NCBI RefSeq assembly: GCF_008831285.2
Contig: NC_045140.1
Coordinates: forward strand, 11,960,505 to 12,024,504
DNA length: 64,000 bases
From: Nymphaea colorata
Taxonomy: Eukaryota > Streptophyta > Magnoliopsida > Nymphaeales > Nymphaeaceae
Direction: 5' to 3'
Shown piece after piece: positions 1 to 11,660 of this stretch; the stretch's first letter is position 1, and each line of letters starts with the position of its first letter. The notes beneath the pieces are model-generated. The model was not told the DNA's origin, made no database searches, and saw only the letters and a list, made by a program, of their open reading frames with translations. The translations under genes and the position numbers were made by a program.

Positions 1-631
1 CGGTGTTCAAAGGACTTGGAGAACTATCTTTGGGATATAGAGTAGTCCTTTAAGGTTGTTCATACCAAGGAGGAGGACAAGGTCATTGTTGTGGCGATGT
101 ATCTGCAAAGTGATGCCAAGTTGTGGTGGTGGACCAAGTTGGAAGAAGATAGTCATGTCGGTAAGGCGCCTATCTTTACTTGGGCAGAGATAAAGCAGAA
201 ACTTAGAACTTACTCATTAGTTCCTGCCATCGAATGTTGCCTGGATTGTGCAGGAGGGTCTTCGACGACTTAAGTAGACCGGCTCCATTCGGGACTATGT
301 CAAGGGATTCTCATCGTTGATGCTTGATATAAAGACCATGGTGGAGGAAGACAAGCTCTTTCATTTTATGAGCGGTCTTTAACCATGGGCTCAAACAGAA
401 ATCCATGGGCAAGAGGTGAAAGACTTGTCTTCTGCTTTGGCAGTGGCTTACCGTCTCTTAGATTTTCATGCTCAACCCAGTGACAAAAATTCTAAGAACC
501 AACCACAGAAGCAGCACAAGTCGTTGAAGTTGAAATATGGTGGTAAGAAGAAGGAGAGCCAAAGAGACATATCCTCCAAATCTTCAAATTACTCAGGATG
601 CTTCATTTGCAAAGGTCTCCATCGTGCATAG
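1..631 (+). pseudogene. Element A gag remnant with half zinc knuckle
   Basis: Gag normally forms the virus-like particle and packages the RNA. The window opens inside the gag region: around 94-230 there is a tract with LWWW, TWAEIKQKL and similar residues typical of the Ty3 gag core. A second open stretch (416-631) ends in a zinc-knuckle start, CFICKGLH (CX2CX4H), broken by a stop where the last Cys should follow. The frame is interrupted at 271 and several times between 300 and 420. It reads toward the protease at about 770. It is non-functional, and the N-terminus lies before the window. Confidence 0.7.
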
Positions 632-699
632 GTGATGAGTCAAAGGTGCTCACCATCGCGGCCCAGGGGCGTATGAACCCCTTTCAACGGGTGAGCACT

Positions 700-1680
700 C
701 TATGGCAGCCTCCTAAGGACATGACTATGAGTCATGAGTTGCTGTATGTTGAGGACCAGCTGAACGAAGTCCCTGCGCCTACCTTGGTGGATAAAGGGGC
801 AGCTCACAATTTTGTGGCTAGCTGCCTGGTGGAGCATTTCAGCCTTGTGGTAAAGCCGAAGCTAGCTATGAGAAGGTCATCAATGCAGTTCCTTCCATGA
901 CGGACTACGAAGCGGAAGCCGTCAAGACCAAGTTGGGCCATGGTTGGGTAAGTGCAATTTCACAGTCTGCACCCTCGATGACTTTGATGTGATGCTAGAC
1001 ATGGAATTCCTCATCCAAGCCAAGGCAACTTTCTGGTCGCATCTGAAGTCTTTGATGATTTTAGATGAGAAGATGTCTTGCCTGGTTTCATTGGTAACAT
1101 TGGTAACAGGCAAGGCTGCTGCAAAAGCCATCTCATCCTTGCAACTCAGGGATGGATTGAAGCACAAAGAGCCGACCTTTCTAGCTACGTTGGAAGAAGT
1201 CAACCCAGATGAGGAACAAGGTAATGTCCCCCTTATTGTGCAGAAATTGATTGGTAGATTCTCTGATGTTATGCCCGAAGAGATGCCGAAGGAGTTGCTG
1301 CCAAGACGTGACATGAACCATGTGATTGAACTTGTGCCAAGTGTTTGGCCTCCTGCACAAGCCCCGTATCGGATGTCCCTGCCAGAGCTAGTCGAACTAC
1401 GTCGCAACTCGATGAACTGTTGGAAGCCGGTTACATCCAGCCGTCCAAGGCTCCTTACAGGGCACTAGTCTTATTTCAACGCAAGAAGGACGTGTTGCTG
1501 TGGATGTGTGTGGACTATAGAGCTTTGAATAAGCTCACGGTGAAGAACAAGTTCCCTGTGCCTCAGGTTGAAGACTTGTTCGATCGACTAGGTAATGCTC
1601 AGATTTTCAGTAAGTTGGATTTACGATCTGGGTATTATCAGGTTAGGATAGCCAAGGGGGATGAGCCGAAAATAGCCTGT
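700..1680 (+). pseudogene. Element A protease and N-terminal reverse transcriptase
   Basis: The aspartic protease is recognisable from TLVDKGAAHNF at about 781-816. The usual active-site triad Asp-Thr-Gly is Asp-Lys-Gly here, so the enzyme should be dead. After a frame change the RT begins near 1420 with YIQPSKAPYRA, CVDYRALNKLTVK and FSKLDLRSGYYQVRI, the conserved fingers and palm motifs before the catalytic YLDD. The reading stops abruptly at 1680 because element B is inserted within the codons of the conserved segment before MPFG. The missing half resumes at 19570 after B and its target duplication cctgt. Confidence 0.88.
1676..1680. repeat. Target site duplication of element B (left)
   Basis: cctgt precedes the first base of the left LTR and is repeated at 19565-19569 after the last base of the right LTR. 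Removing B plus one copy restores the RT segment of A on both sides. Confidence 0.95.
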
Positions 1681-4600
1681 TGTTAACACCCCAAATTTTT
1701 CCACATCAAAATTGAAGCAATGTGAAAATTTCACAAAAGAATTGTGAAAATTTGCAATTTCAAAGCCAATTTCGAATCTAAAGAACAATTAGATTCAAAT
1801 CGTGAATTTAACCCGAGACACGAATCCCAATGCAGTATTACGGGTCCAAATCCGATTGCAAATGTCATTTGAAATTCAAATCCAATTGCAAATGTCATTT
1901 GAAATCCAAATCCAATTGCAAAATGCAAATTTTGACTTAGATCTAAGAATTGGATCTAATTCAGTCTAGAATGCTACGTGGGCCCACGTGTGGGCCCCAC
2001 CTAGCCCGTGTGGTCAAGAGCCCCCCAGGGGCCACGCCCCCTCCATGTCAAAAAAAATAATAAATAAATAAATATTTTCTCTCAAATTAATTGAAGAAAA
2101 GTCATTTTCAAGAAGAAATAAAGGAGAAACCTAGGAAAAGAGAGACATTTATTTCTCTCTCTCTTCTTTAACCAGGTCCTCCTTAAAGAAAAAAATCATT
2201 TTCAAGGAAGCAATTACTAGACTGGTCAAACTCACCTAACCTACTTAATCCAAGTAGGTTTGACCCGGGTGCACCCAAATGTGGTGCCAATTCCAGCTAG
2301 GTTCGGTCACCACGGGCTCAACACAATCAAAACGTAAGTCTGTCTCATGATTCAATTAGTGGACGAAAATAGACTTTGACCGAACCAAACCCACTTTGAC
2401 TAAACTCAGTCAAAGTACAATTTAGCTCAATTAAGAGCTTTCTTGACTCAAATTTATCAAATTACCTCAAATAAAGTCAAACTACTCGCAAATGAGCTTT
2501 GACTTTGGTCAATTGGTCGAAATTGATCCATTTGGACAATTTTGCCCTTCTGCGGTCAAATTAAGATTAAAAAGCCTAAATTGGTTTATGAAAGGCAAAT
2601 AAACATTTGAATTTGTCAAATGCATGAATCAAATACCAAATTTAAATTGAATTTCTCAAGTGAAAATTTGATTCAGTTGAAATCCATTTTCAATCAAGTT
2701 TTGGACGAAAATACACTTTTCGAACCAAATTTGATAAATTTTTTGAATTTTATTAAAATTTAAATTGAATTATCATAATTCAATGGCAATTGGAGCTTAG
2801 TAACTAGATTTTAACCTTACAAGCTCAATTTCAAACAAAAAATAAATAAATAGTACAAAATAAGGGCAAAACCCTGTGCAAGGCATTTTCATCCAAAATT
2901 TTGGTCAAGATGGTCACCTAGGTCTGAACCCATGTTGACCAAACCTAGCCCATCCCACCTAGCTCGTGGAAATGAGCTGAGAAATGGTCAATTAGAGCCT
3001 TTAAAGCCTATTTAACTCATTTTACAAGTCCCTAAGGTCTTAAGCAAGTTCTCAAGGTGAGTTAAGAAGGTGGTTGAACCCACCTCCTCCTCTATATAAA
3101 CCTCCCTTTGGCCACCAAGGGGGAGGACGAAATTTTGGAGCATTCTATCAAATTGCTGCAGCCAAGGAACTAGGAGGGACAAGCCAAGGAGGAGAGAAGA
3201 AGTTCGTCCAAGCCCTCTTCCCCTTTTTCTCTCATTCTCTTCTTCACTTTCTTCTATTCTCCCCATTGATTTTGCTAAGTTAGGGTGCTTAAGTGAACCT
3301 TTACTTAGGATTTTCGTGGTGAGAAGCCCCCTTTACCACTCCAAATTCCAGCAAGCAAGCTATTTCTTATTCTAGCTTTGCTAAGCTTGAATCAATGGTT
3401 GGATTCTTGCTTATGATTGCTTGAGTTAGAAAACAAGTGAAGACGAAGGACAAGCATCAAGAGCGACCGCAAGGTAGGTGATTTTAACTCACTTCTCTAA
3501 TACTTTAGCTTATTGTTGATTTATTTTAATTCCAGCAATTCGTGGGAGGGTTTATTTTCATTTGCTTACAGCTGGGAATGATGTCCAGCTAAGGGAAACC
3601 TACGCTTCAATGTACATGTTAATACATAATGCATGCATATGTCGGTTTTTCTTAAATATAAACCCAAGTATCAAATTTTGAAATGGGCCCCAAGGTCACG
3701 TCCCTTTCAAAAAAACCAACTTAATACCATTTTGAACTCCCTACCATGAGAGAATCTCACGGTGAGAGAGTGATTTTGCTGCACCATGTATGATGAAGAT
3801 GCCTATAAGGGATGGATACGTTCTTATGAATGTGATCCACCCCTGCATGGCGAAATGATGGACAAATAAGCTTGAGCATTGTTTTATTTTCTTTCTTATT
3901 CACAGTCATTTTGATTCATGTCTTTTAATTTAATTAATCAAGGGTAGTATGGAAGATTTGAAACAAGTTTTCAATCTTCCTACATAAAAGAACCCAGCCA
4001 TGAATCATCATGATTCATGAGTCATGCGGTTCCTTGATAAAATTTCATTTTGAAGAGTAAGGTATGTATATATATATATATGTTGTTATATATATACATA
4101 CATGTGTCCCATCTCTTGTTGAAAATCATTTTTCTTCTCTTAAAATCAGGTTGGAATACGTTTCCAAACTGGTTTTTAAGAAAGATGATCGTTTTGATTG
4201 ATTTTCATAGTGCAAGGCTATGAAATCATTTTCATTTCATTTTTACTTAATTTCAGCAAACCCATACGTAAGATGTATATATGTTGTTGAAATCAGACCA
4301 TGTTTCATAGGAATTGGTTTAAGAATATCAAAATTTACATATTTGAAATGCCAATTATCCTAGAATCATCCAAAAAGAGTTGATGATCTCATTACTATCA
4401 AATCTGGAATTTGAATCTATTTAAAAGACTTGTCATTTCCATCTAAGAAACAAGATATTTATTGGAATCAATGTCCACAATTTTCAGCTATTTAAATCAA
4501 CACAAGGTCTGATTTTTAGCTATTTTGAAATGAAAGTGGATGTCATCCACGTCTCCCATCCATTTCAAAGATTGAACTTGACATCATTTATATATTTTCA

Positions 4601-5535
4601 TCATTTTGATAATTTTATGTCAAGCCTCAAGCTTATGGACTACATCTCTAATTCATGTGATTAATCATATAATGAACACATACAGAGAAAGTCCTACATT
4701 TTAATCAATCTTCATGCATAGATTGTATGACGTGCAATATGGACTTTGAGAGATTATGAGAGAGTGAAGAATGTATGTTTCATATGAATGAATCTTGAGG
4801 GATTATGAGAGAGAGAAGAATGAATGTTCCATATAGTTTCCCCTCTCGTTTCATGCATTCACTTTCACTCAAAATCAATAGCACCACATACACATTATCA
4901 AGAAATTAAGTGATTCAAATTTGAGTTGCAAAAAGTGACCAAGTCATATTGCAATGAGAATTTGTAAACCTCACTTAACTTCAAAAGAAAACACAAGCAA
5001 TGCATTCATAATCTTTTGGCCAAAGTGCATTTGAAAAACAACATGTTTTCTAACAATTTGGAACCTATGTTCTTTCAAAAGAATAAATTCTACAAATCAC
5101 ATGATTTGACAAAAGAGAATCAATTTTGATCATAAGATGATCATCATCGTCTAGAGTTCACAACAAAGAACTCAATTCCAAATCTTCAAAATCCTCAAGA
5201 ATTATGTGTTTCAAATAACACCAAAACAAAGGTTTTTAAACCAACTTGAAAACCCCCAATATTCAAATTCATTTATTCAAAAAAAATGAATTTCGGTTTT
5301 TGAATCCAAAACCTCAATGCATAAGCATATAGGATTTGCATCAATAACTCGTATATGATCCAAATGATCCTTAGTCCTTGGTCTAATTACCCCTGTTAAA
5401 GGCAGCAGGAACGGTTGGACCTCGTACCAATGGGCGGACCCCTTTCTCTTGAAAATTTTCTCAAAACCCCAAATTTTAAAAGAATTTTGCTGACTCACAT
5501 TTTGACCTCCTTGAAAAAGGGGTGGGGTGCGAACA
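1681..5535 (+). repeat. Element B 5' LTR (3855 bp)
   Basis: It starts TGTTAACACCCC and ends GTGCGAACA, and matches 15695-19564 end to end. It contains two full 30-bp tandem units (1847-1906), a TATA box at 3091-3100 in a cctcctctatataaacctcc context, a TA-rich tract near 4067-4105 and a diverged 49-bp tandem pair (about 4746-4836). A 10-bp insertion near 1790 distinguishes it from the 3' copy. About five bases differ in each of two stretches of 100-120 bases compared by eye. Small ORFs inside it are not supported. Confidence 0.95.
3091..3100 (+). promoter_or_regulatory. Candidate TATA box in element B 5' LTR
   Basis: tctatataaa lies about 1.4 kb into the LTR and is the best TATA match in it. 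The same sequence is kept at 17127-17136 in the 3' LTR. It would set the U3/R boundary roughly 30 bp downstream; the start site itself cannot be seen. Confidence 0.6.
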
Positions 5536-5537
5536 GA

Positions 5538-5556
5538 TGGCACACCCGGTGGGACC
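5538..5556 (+). other. Element B primer-binding site
   Basis: Two bases after the LTR end the sequence begins tggcacacccggtgggac, with the TGG expected opposite a tRNA CCA end. It is not the initiator-Met site used by the other elements here. I do not assign the tRNA. Confidence 0.65.
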
Positions 5557-6229
5557 CATCATTGTTTGTCTAAGAACTTATTTCGATCATATATGAGTTA
5601 TTTTCACCAATGTCGTACATCAATTGCACAAAAAAAAATTCGCAAAAAAGCATACCGACATCATGTAGTGTACATTGAGGAGATTTCATGAACTTCTTTC
5701 ATTTCAATTTATCCTACCCCTCCTCAATTTAAGGATTGTATGCAGCCCATGTATGCTCTCAAAATTTCAAATCTATCTCTTAGGAATGTATGCAATAGAG
5801 CCATCTATTTTGCATCTTCTCATGAATTTTGAAAAGCAAATCCTTACCTATATCATATCCCGGTCATCATATTGTCGGGCTATTTCTAGGACATTAGTCC
5901 AAGATATAGCCTCACAACTGGACCACCCAATTGGACTGAGAAGTCCCCCCATTAGTACCGAAACGGACAATAGTCCCGGTATATTGATGGGTGAACAAGG
6001 AGAAATGGAGAGCCCAAATCTAGAAAACCCTTGGAGGAGTCCATGCCAGTACCATAAATTTGGTATATAGGTATACCATAAATTTTGGATAAATAAAGAA
6101 CCATTTACCCATTTATTTTCGATAGGTTCCAAGACCAATTTTCAAAATAATGCATATAGGCAAGAGTCCTAGGAATTGCATTATCAATTTTTCATTAACT
6201 GCTTGTTTGGATGCATGTGATGTTTTACT
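5557..6229 (+). other. Element B leader between primer site and ORF1
   Basis: About 670 bp without a convincing gene. An open stretch of 131 codons at 5675-6070 has no recognisable domain and no retrotransposon character, and I treat it as chance. Splicing or packaging signals may lie here but none can be identified by reading. Confidence 0.5.
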
Positions 6230-7537
6230 TTGCCTCTAAACTCATGTCCAAACCCAATGTCAAAACTCTTCTCGAGTCTCTATTGGGTCAATCCATGTCA
6301 AAGTCTAATACTTTCTCTTGTCCAAATGGACTCAGAAAGCATTTTCCCATATGACCACATCCTATTCGGGTCATGTCAAGGCCGATCCGGACTTCGCATC
6401 ATCCCAAGTGGAGTCTACCTACCTCAGTGGTATCTTTCATGGTACCCATCTTTTCGGTGTACGTTTCCGGACCACTTAGAGGATTGCGGTCTTGAAGAAG
6501 CAGTCAATCTTGCCATGCAACCTATCAATGGCAATCTAATCCATGCAATTGCTGAGAGATGGAACCCAAGAACCAACACATTCTGGTTTCCATGGAATGA
6601 AATGACAATCACTCTTGATGAGTTATCCAACATTATGGGTTTGCCAGAACCAAAAGGAGACCCAAGAGGACCAATTGAAGACCAGTTCCTTGTAAACCAA
6701 GGTCAAGTCAAAACTCTAGAAGTGATTCGTAAACTCACAGGGAAACGGAGTTGGCCTTTTCTAGAGAAAGATGGACATCAATATCTTCAACTACAAGAGC
6801 TTGGTGAAATATACTCCCAATTTGTCAACCCTGCGTCACTATCTAGAAATGTTGCAGACAAGTACAAAAACTCCATGGTGACTTGTACCGTGGGTCTTAT
6901 CTCCTTCAACAATGAAGAACACATAATGGATTTCCGCATAGCTCGCCTCTTCAGAAAATGGGGGCATGTCAAAGTCCGTCACATTTCCATAGCAATGGCA
7001 GCCTTGGCATTCCTTTACAGAGGGTTGACCAAATTTTCAATTGGAGATACAGACTCGATAGAAGGATGTGTCTTTGCACTGCAAGCTTGGTTCTACAAAC
7101 ATGTGGGGCCACAATCATGTCATTTTCAAAACACAGACGGTCAGTTATCCAGTATGGAGCACTATCGCAGAAAGATGGAGGAAGTTGATGACTCCACCAT
7201 CATTTGGGACTTCTTTGATCGAGAGGTCATCAAGTCAAGATACACTTACAACCCAGTCAGAGGAAGTCTTCTATTGGGACCGTTTTTCATAATTGAATAT
7301 CATCCAGAGCGTTGCCTCAAGCAATTCTCACTGCGTCAAACAAAAACATATCCAATTGAGTCAGAAGGAGCCATCGTAGAGTGTGAACTAGACACCGAAG
7401 AGTGGTCTGGGATATACACCTTTGCCCAGCAACGTTGGGAATCATTTGCTCGCTTGTATCTTGTCCTTGGTCCAGGAATGGGTCCCGAATATATAAAATG
7501 GTGGGATGAAGTCCACCCGTCTATCCTTTTGTCCTAG
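6230..7537 (+). CDS. Element B ORF1, plant-mobile-domain-like protein
   Basis: A 435-codon uninterrupted frame before gag, in the place of ORF1 of Ogre-type elements. Residues about 107-140 read AERWNPRTNTFWFPWNEMTI then TLDELSNIMGLPEP. This is the pattern of the plant mobile domain (aminotransferase-like, PF10536 type): a W-x-x-x-T-x-x-F stretch, an acidic-Met-Thr-hydrophobic-Asp box, and a GLP turn. The C-terminal third has aromatic-rich blocks (IIWDFFDREV, GPFFIIEYHPERC) and ends near 7537 in PSILLS. The function of Ogre ORF1 is not known. A later Met at residue 33 (MDSES) is an alternative start. It is striking that this frame is open while gag-pol downstream has several stops. The family assignment is by pattern only. 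Confidence 0.7.
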   Translation: MPLNSCPNPMSKLFSSLYWVNPCQSLILSLVQMDSESIFPYDHILFGSCQGRSGLRIIPSGVYLPQWYLSWYPSFRCTFPDHLEDCGLEEAVNLAMQPINGNLIHAIAERWNPRTNTFWFPWNEMTITLDELSNIMGLPEPKGDPRGPIEDQFLVNQGQVKTLEVIRKLTGKRSWPFLEKDGHQYLQLQELGEIYSQFVNPASLSRNVADKYKNSMVTCTVGLISFNNEEHIMDFRIARLFRKWGHVKVRHISIAMAALAFLYRGLTKFSIGDTDSIEGCVFALQAWFYKHVGPQSCHFQNTDGQLSSMEHYRRKMEEVDDSTIIWDFFDREVIKSRYTYNPVRGSLLLGPFFIIEYHPERCLKQFSLRQTKTYPIESEGAIVECELDTEEWSGIYTFAQQRWESFARLYLVLGPGMGPEYIKWWDEVHPSILLS

Positions 7538-7720
7538 ATTGTCATGTTTAGTTCATTGTCATTAAGCCAAAATTTGTCAAGTTTTGTCAAGTTATGTTAA
7601 ACTTTGTCAAGTTTTGTCATTCTCATCTTTCTTTCAATATGCAATCAAAATTTGTCATCTCTCATCAATTCACATCCTAACATTTTCAATTTTTCTTCTT
7701 GCAAGGTGAACATCCGCTTT

Positions 7721-9604
7721 ATGGTTGAAACCAGAAGCCAAAGTAGGAGAAGGAGTGAAATGGAGCTTGATCAACCTTTTGTAGGAGACAGGGGAGAAGA
7801 ATCCTCCTCAGAAACACCTCCCAAGCTGGAAATAAATGACCCGGAATTTGAGGAATACAGAAGATTCTGGAAATACATGATCATGTTCAATGAAAAACAA
7901 GCCTAGGCAGAAAAAGCCAAAAAGAAATGGAAGAAAACAAGAAAGTACTCATCAAGCAGTTCAGACTCTTCTAAAGATGCTACAACAGAATCTAGTAGTG
8001 AGGAAGAACCGAAAACTCCCAAGAAAAAGAAGAAAGAAGAATCCTTGAAAACAAAAATCCAGGAAGTTGAAAAGAAGTTAAATGCAGTACAACTTAAAGG
8101 CAAGAACAAGAGGAATTTCACTTGCGAAGATTTCTATGAAAGCTTCGAAAATGACAAACATATAAAAAACTTGCCCAAGAAATTTATCAAATTTGATCGC
8201 CATGGAGACCCAAAGGCACATTTGGCTATGTTTTTTGCTGAATGCTACAAATTCCGCCACAATCATAGGGCCCTCTTTCGATGTTTCCCCAGAAGCCTAG
8301 AAGAAATTGCAGCACAATGGTATCGGGAACACATCAACCCAGTGGAATTGAAAAATTTTGACATGTTAATCAACCTTTTCATTGAAAGGTTCATTCAAAA
8401 CGTTGAAACTGCACCAACGATCACCACATTATGCTATCTAAAATAGAGGCCAGGTGAAAAGGTGAGAAATTTTATTTAGAGGTGGAGGTCTTCTTGCAAC
8501 AAGATGAGGGACCCAATCTCTCAATCTCATGCACTGAGATTGATCGTAAACAATTTGACACAACCATTAAGGAACCTCATTTCCAATGCTCCAATCAAGT
8601 CTTTCATCGATCTCACTGAGAGGGCAGAATGCATTGAAGCAGGAATTGAGAATGGAGCTTTTGATGCTGTCATCCCGGTGAAAGTAAGGGAAGATACAAA
8701 GAAGAATAGCAGAAGTCAAAATGCTCCAACCAACATTGTGGCCAACGCTGTAGCCTTCAAGAAAGAAAAGTCTGAATATCCCAATAATAAAGGGGTAATG
8801 GACAAAGCTAGTGGCAATAGTAGTGGCACCAAAAACAAACATCCTGGATGGGGGTACGATAGAAAATTCACCCGATTACAACAGAGTTATGAAGAGGTCA
8901 TGCACATGCTAATCGAAAGAGGTACTCTGTTCCTCCCAAAAGTCTCCAACCCCCCACCAATGATGGGGAAAAACAAAGAGCAATTCTGCAAATTTCATCG
9001 CACTCCAAGACATGATATAGAAGACTGCCTTGTACTTAAAAATATTGTGCAAGATGCAGTTGACAAAGAAATAATCAAAGAAGTCAGTGAACAACCGGAC
9101 ATTCTCAAGAATCCTTTTCCTAAACATGGCAAAGGAATAGTTTCGATGGTCAGATTTTCAACAGGTCGTCAAATTATGGTGACAAACAAAAGGGATACAG
9201 CGTCCTTGGATTTCTTTGGATTGTTTTTCAAACATGATAAAGGATCCATCAATGCACAAACCAGACTGGTTAAACAAGACCATCTGACAGAGATTGATCA
9301 GAAGTCACAAGTGTGCGACCCTGAACCATTGGAATCCATTTTCAATGAATTGGACCCCTTACCTGAAGTCAAGAAGGGAGGGTTTAGCCCTAACAGGGGG
9401 AATGAATGGGCTTTTGAACTATGTGAAAATAGTCTGATCATATTCTCTGATAAAGGTCTACCAACTGGAGGTGCATCGCACAATGACGCCTTGCACATAG
9501 TGGTAGAGACAAGGGGCACCAGAGTCTCCCACGTTTTAATTGATGGTGGAGCAAGCTTGAACATCTTTCCACAACAAACAGCTCGTGAGTTGGGCATAAG
9601 ATAG
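7721..9604 (+). pseudogene. Element B gag and aspartic protease
   Basis: One frame from ATG at 7721 (MVETRSQSRRR) to 9604, broken by in-frame stops near 7904, 8444 and 8478. The N-terminus is charged and Ser/Lys rich (SSSSDSSKDATTESS, then PKKKKKEE). The gag core follows near 8120-8450 (FIKFDRHGDPKAHLAMFF, AAQWYREHI, LINLFIERF) and 8504-8690. A short CKFHRTPRHDIEDCLVLKN block near 8980-9050 is typical of Tat-lineage gag tails. The protease lies near 9470-9600 with VSHVLIDGGASLNIFP, the active-site Asp-Gly-Gly variant. The frame ends at GIR followed by TAG. Because all pieces share one frame, few mutations broke this copy. Confidence 0.88.
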
Positions 9605-10308
9605 GCCGACTATACTCCATCCAAAATTTTCATCCATGGATATGACGGGATAGGACAACCATGCCTAGGATGCATATGTCTGGATTTGAATATTTCTGAA
9701 GAACGTATCATCGGGTTTTATTTCATGTGGTGGATATAGAACCCTCCTTCAACTTGTTGCTTGGCAGGCCATGGATCCATGCTACCATGGATCCATGCTA
9801 CCAATGCAGTTCCCTCCACTCTACATCAGTGTGTCAAATGGACTCACAACGGGAATTCTATAACCATCTATGCAGAGGATAGGGAAAGTCGGCTTGTACA
9901 CCCAATGATTCCGGTACCAACATATACAATTGAGGTACCCAGTATTCGAGTCTGCAAAGAGGAAGAAATATCTCAAAGTCTTAGCAATTGGCCATTCAGA
10001 AACCAAAGAAACAGGTATGGGTGAAAAAGGGTACCAAACCTGAAACAAGTTACAAAAGTCATCCGTTGTTCAAGAAATTCTGCCAGAATGAGAAAGGATT
10101 GGATTTACTCATACGCCATGGCTACCAGCCATTTACTGGCCTTGGCAAACATGAAAATGGAATCTTGGAACCAGTTACCTTGACAGGACAACGAGGCACT
10201 CAAGCCTTGGGGTGCCAAAGCTATGAAAAAGTGGATGTTGAGGAAGAATTCAAGCCAGTACCTTTCGTCAAGAGCAATACCATAGGCGGATGTTCACCAT
10301 CAATTTGA
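9605..10308 (+). pseudogene. Element B protease C-terminus and G-patch-like segment
   Basis: The protease continues after the stop as DYTPSKIFIHGYDGIGQPCL. A 16-bp exact tandem duplication (9771-9802, atggatccatgctacc twice) then shifts the frame inside the conserved GRPWIHATNAVPSTLHQ box. Another frame (9988-10308) carries CQNEKGLDLLIRHGYQPFTG followed by LGKHENGILEPV. The hydrophobic-GY-x4-GLG-x4-G spacing matches a G-patch, a short glycine-rich nucleic-acid-binding domain often seen in plant Tat-lineage polyproteins. The segment ends in GGCSPSI and a stop at 10306. The G-patch call is by motif only. Confidence 0.6.
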
Positions 10309-10419
10309 ATAAACAAATCCGCCATCATTTTGTTGTCATTGTTCTCCAATATACCAAATGTCTTCATTTTGTAATACCTTCAAAAATACAATGACAAATG
10401 CAAATTACTTCCATATACA
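10309..10419 (+). other. Short spacer between the G-patch segment and pol
   Basis: An AT-rich spacer with no frame of note. Ogre elements are known to carry an intron or stop between gag-pro and pol. This spacer sits in that position, but I cannot identify splice sites with confidence. Confidence 0.35.
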
Positions 10420-11660
10420 ATGTCTCAAATTTCATCTAACTTCTTTACAGTCTTTACGATGGCATCTGAGGATCAAACATCAGAAGCTTTTAAGGAGATA
10501 AATCCAGAACTCACTGAGGCAGAATGTCCAGAGTTCATCCAAATGAGAAAGCAAGATCAACCGTCACCTCTGATTAATGATCCGATTGAGGAAATTAACA
10601 TTGGCACGGAAGAGAGCTCAAAGATTTTGCAAATTGGAACAAGTCTCTCATCAGAAGAAAGAAAAGAGTTGATAGACTTCCTCAAAAAGCATCAAGAAGC
10701 CTTTGCGTGGACTTATGAGGACATGCCAGGACTTGATACAAAATTAGTCGAGCATCGACTACCATTGAAACCAGAATGCAAGCCAATCAAACAAAAGTTG
10801 AGGAAACTAGACTCTCGTCTTGAGGGGAAGTTAAGGAAGGCCCGGAAGACCTACTAAAGGCATAGTTCATCTGAACAATCGACTATCCTGAATGGTTAGC
10901 AAACATTGTGGTAGTCCTAAGGAAAAATGGCAAAATTCAGCTCTGCATCGATTTCAGAGATTTGAATTAGGCTACACCAAATGATGACTACCCACTTCCA
11001 AACATTGACTTGTTGGTAGACAGTACCGCAGGTCACGCTATGTTCTCCTTTATGGATGGATATTCTGGCTATAACCAAATTAAGTTGGCTGCTCAAGATC
11101 AAGCCAAAACATCATTTACAACCCCATGGGGTACCTTCTGCTATACAGTAATGCCATTTGGTTTGAAGAGCGCTGGGGCAACATATCAAAGGGCTATGGC
11201 AGCTATTTTTCATGACCAAATGCATCAAATCATGGATGCATATGTAGATGATCTACTAATTAAGTCAAAAACAAAGGAGAATCACATCAACATTCTTTCT
11301 CAAGTTTTTGATAGACTCTTACAATACAAACTTAGATTGAATCCACAAAAATGTGTATTTGGTGTGGAATCTGGTAAGCTTTTGAGATTTATGGTCAGCA
11401 AAAAGAGAATCAAGATGGATCCTTCCAAAGCAAAGGCGATCATCGAAATGTCCCCACCAACAAATCTTAAGGAGCTACGCAGCTTGCAAGGCAGAATTCA
11501 GTCAATCAGAAGGTTTATATCTAATCTTGCCATGAGATGCGAACCCTTCAACCATTTACTGCGAAAATGAGTCAAATTTGAATGGGGACATGAATGTCAA
11601 GCCTCATTCGAAAAGATCAAGAAGTATCTCCTTTGCCCACCAATTTTAAAACCTCCAATT
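10420..11660 (+). pseudogene. Element B reverse transcriptase
   Basis: Pol starts with an acidic linker (MSQISSNFFTVFTMASED). The RT region begins near 10700 with FAWTYEDMPGLDTKLVEHRL, an established signature before Ty3 RT. After a stop at 10855 and a frame change it continues as VVVLRKNGKIQLCIDFRDLN, FSFMDGYSGYNQI, TPWGTFCYTVMPFGLKSAGA and the catalytic YVDDLLIKSK near 11238. The thumb and connection end at FNHLLRK with a stop at 11568. The catalytic aspartates are present, but at least two stops and one frameshift make the copy non-functional. Confidence 0.9.

Noticed and set aside
3012-3283. Short frames on both strands near the TATA box in the LTR of B (also 17048-17411)
   Set aside because: Present in both LTR copies only because the LTRs are duplicates; no domain, Ser/Leu-rich low complexity.
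5675-6070. 131-codon frame in the leader of element B
   Set aside because: No domain and no link to gag or ORF1; probably chance in the leader.
6230-7537. Possible envelope-like gene in element B
   Set aside because: It lies before gag, not after integrase, has no signal peptide or clear membrane anchor, and shows a plant-mobile-domain pattern.
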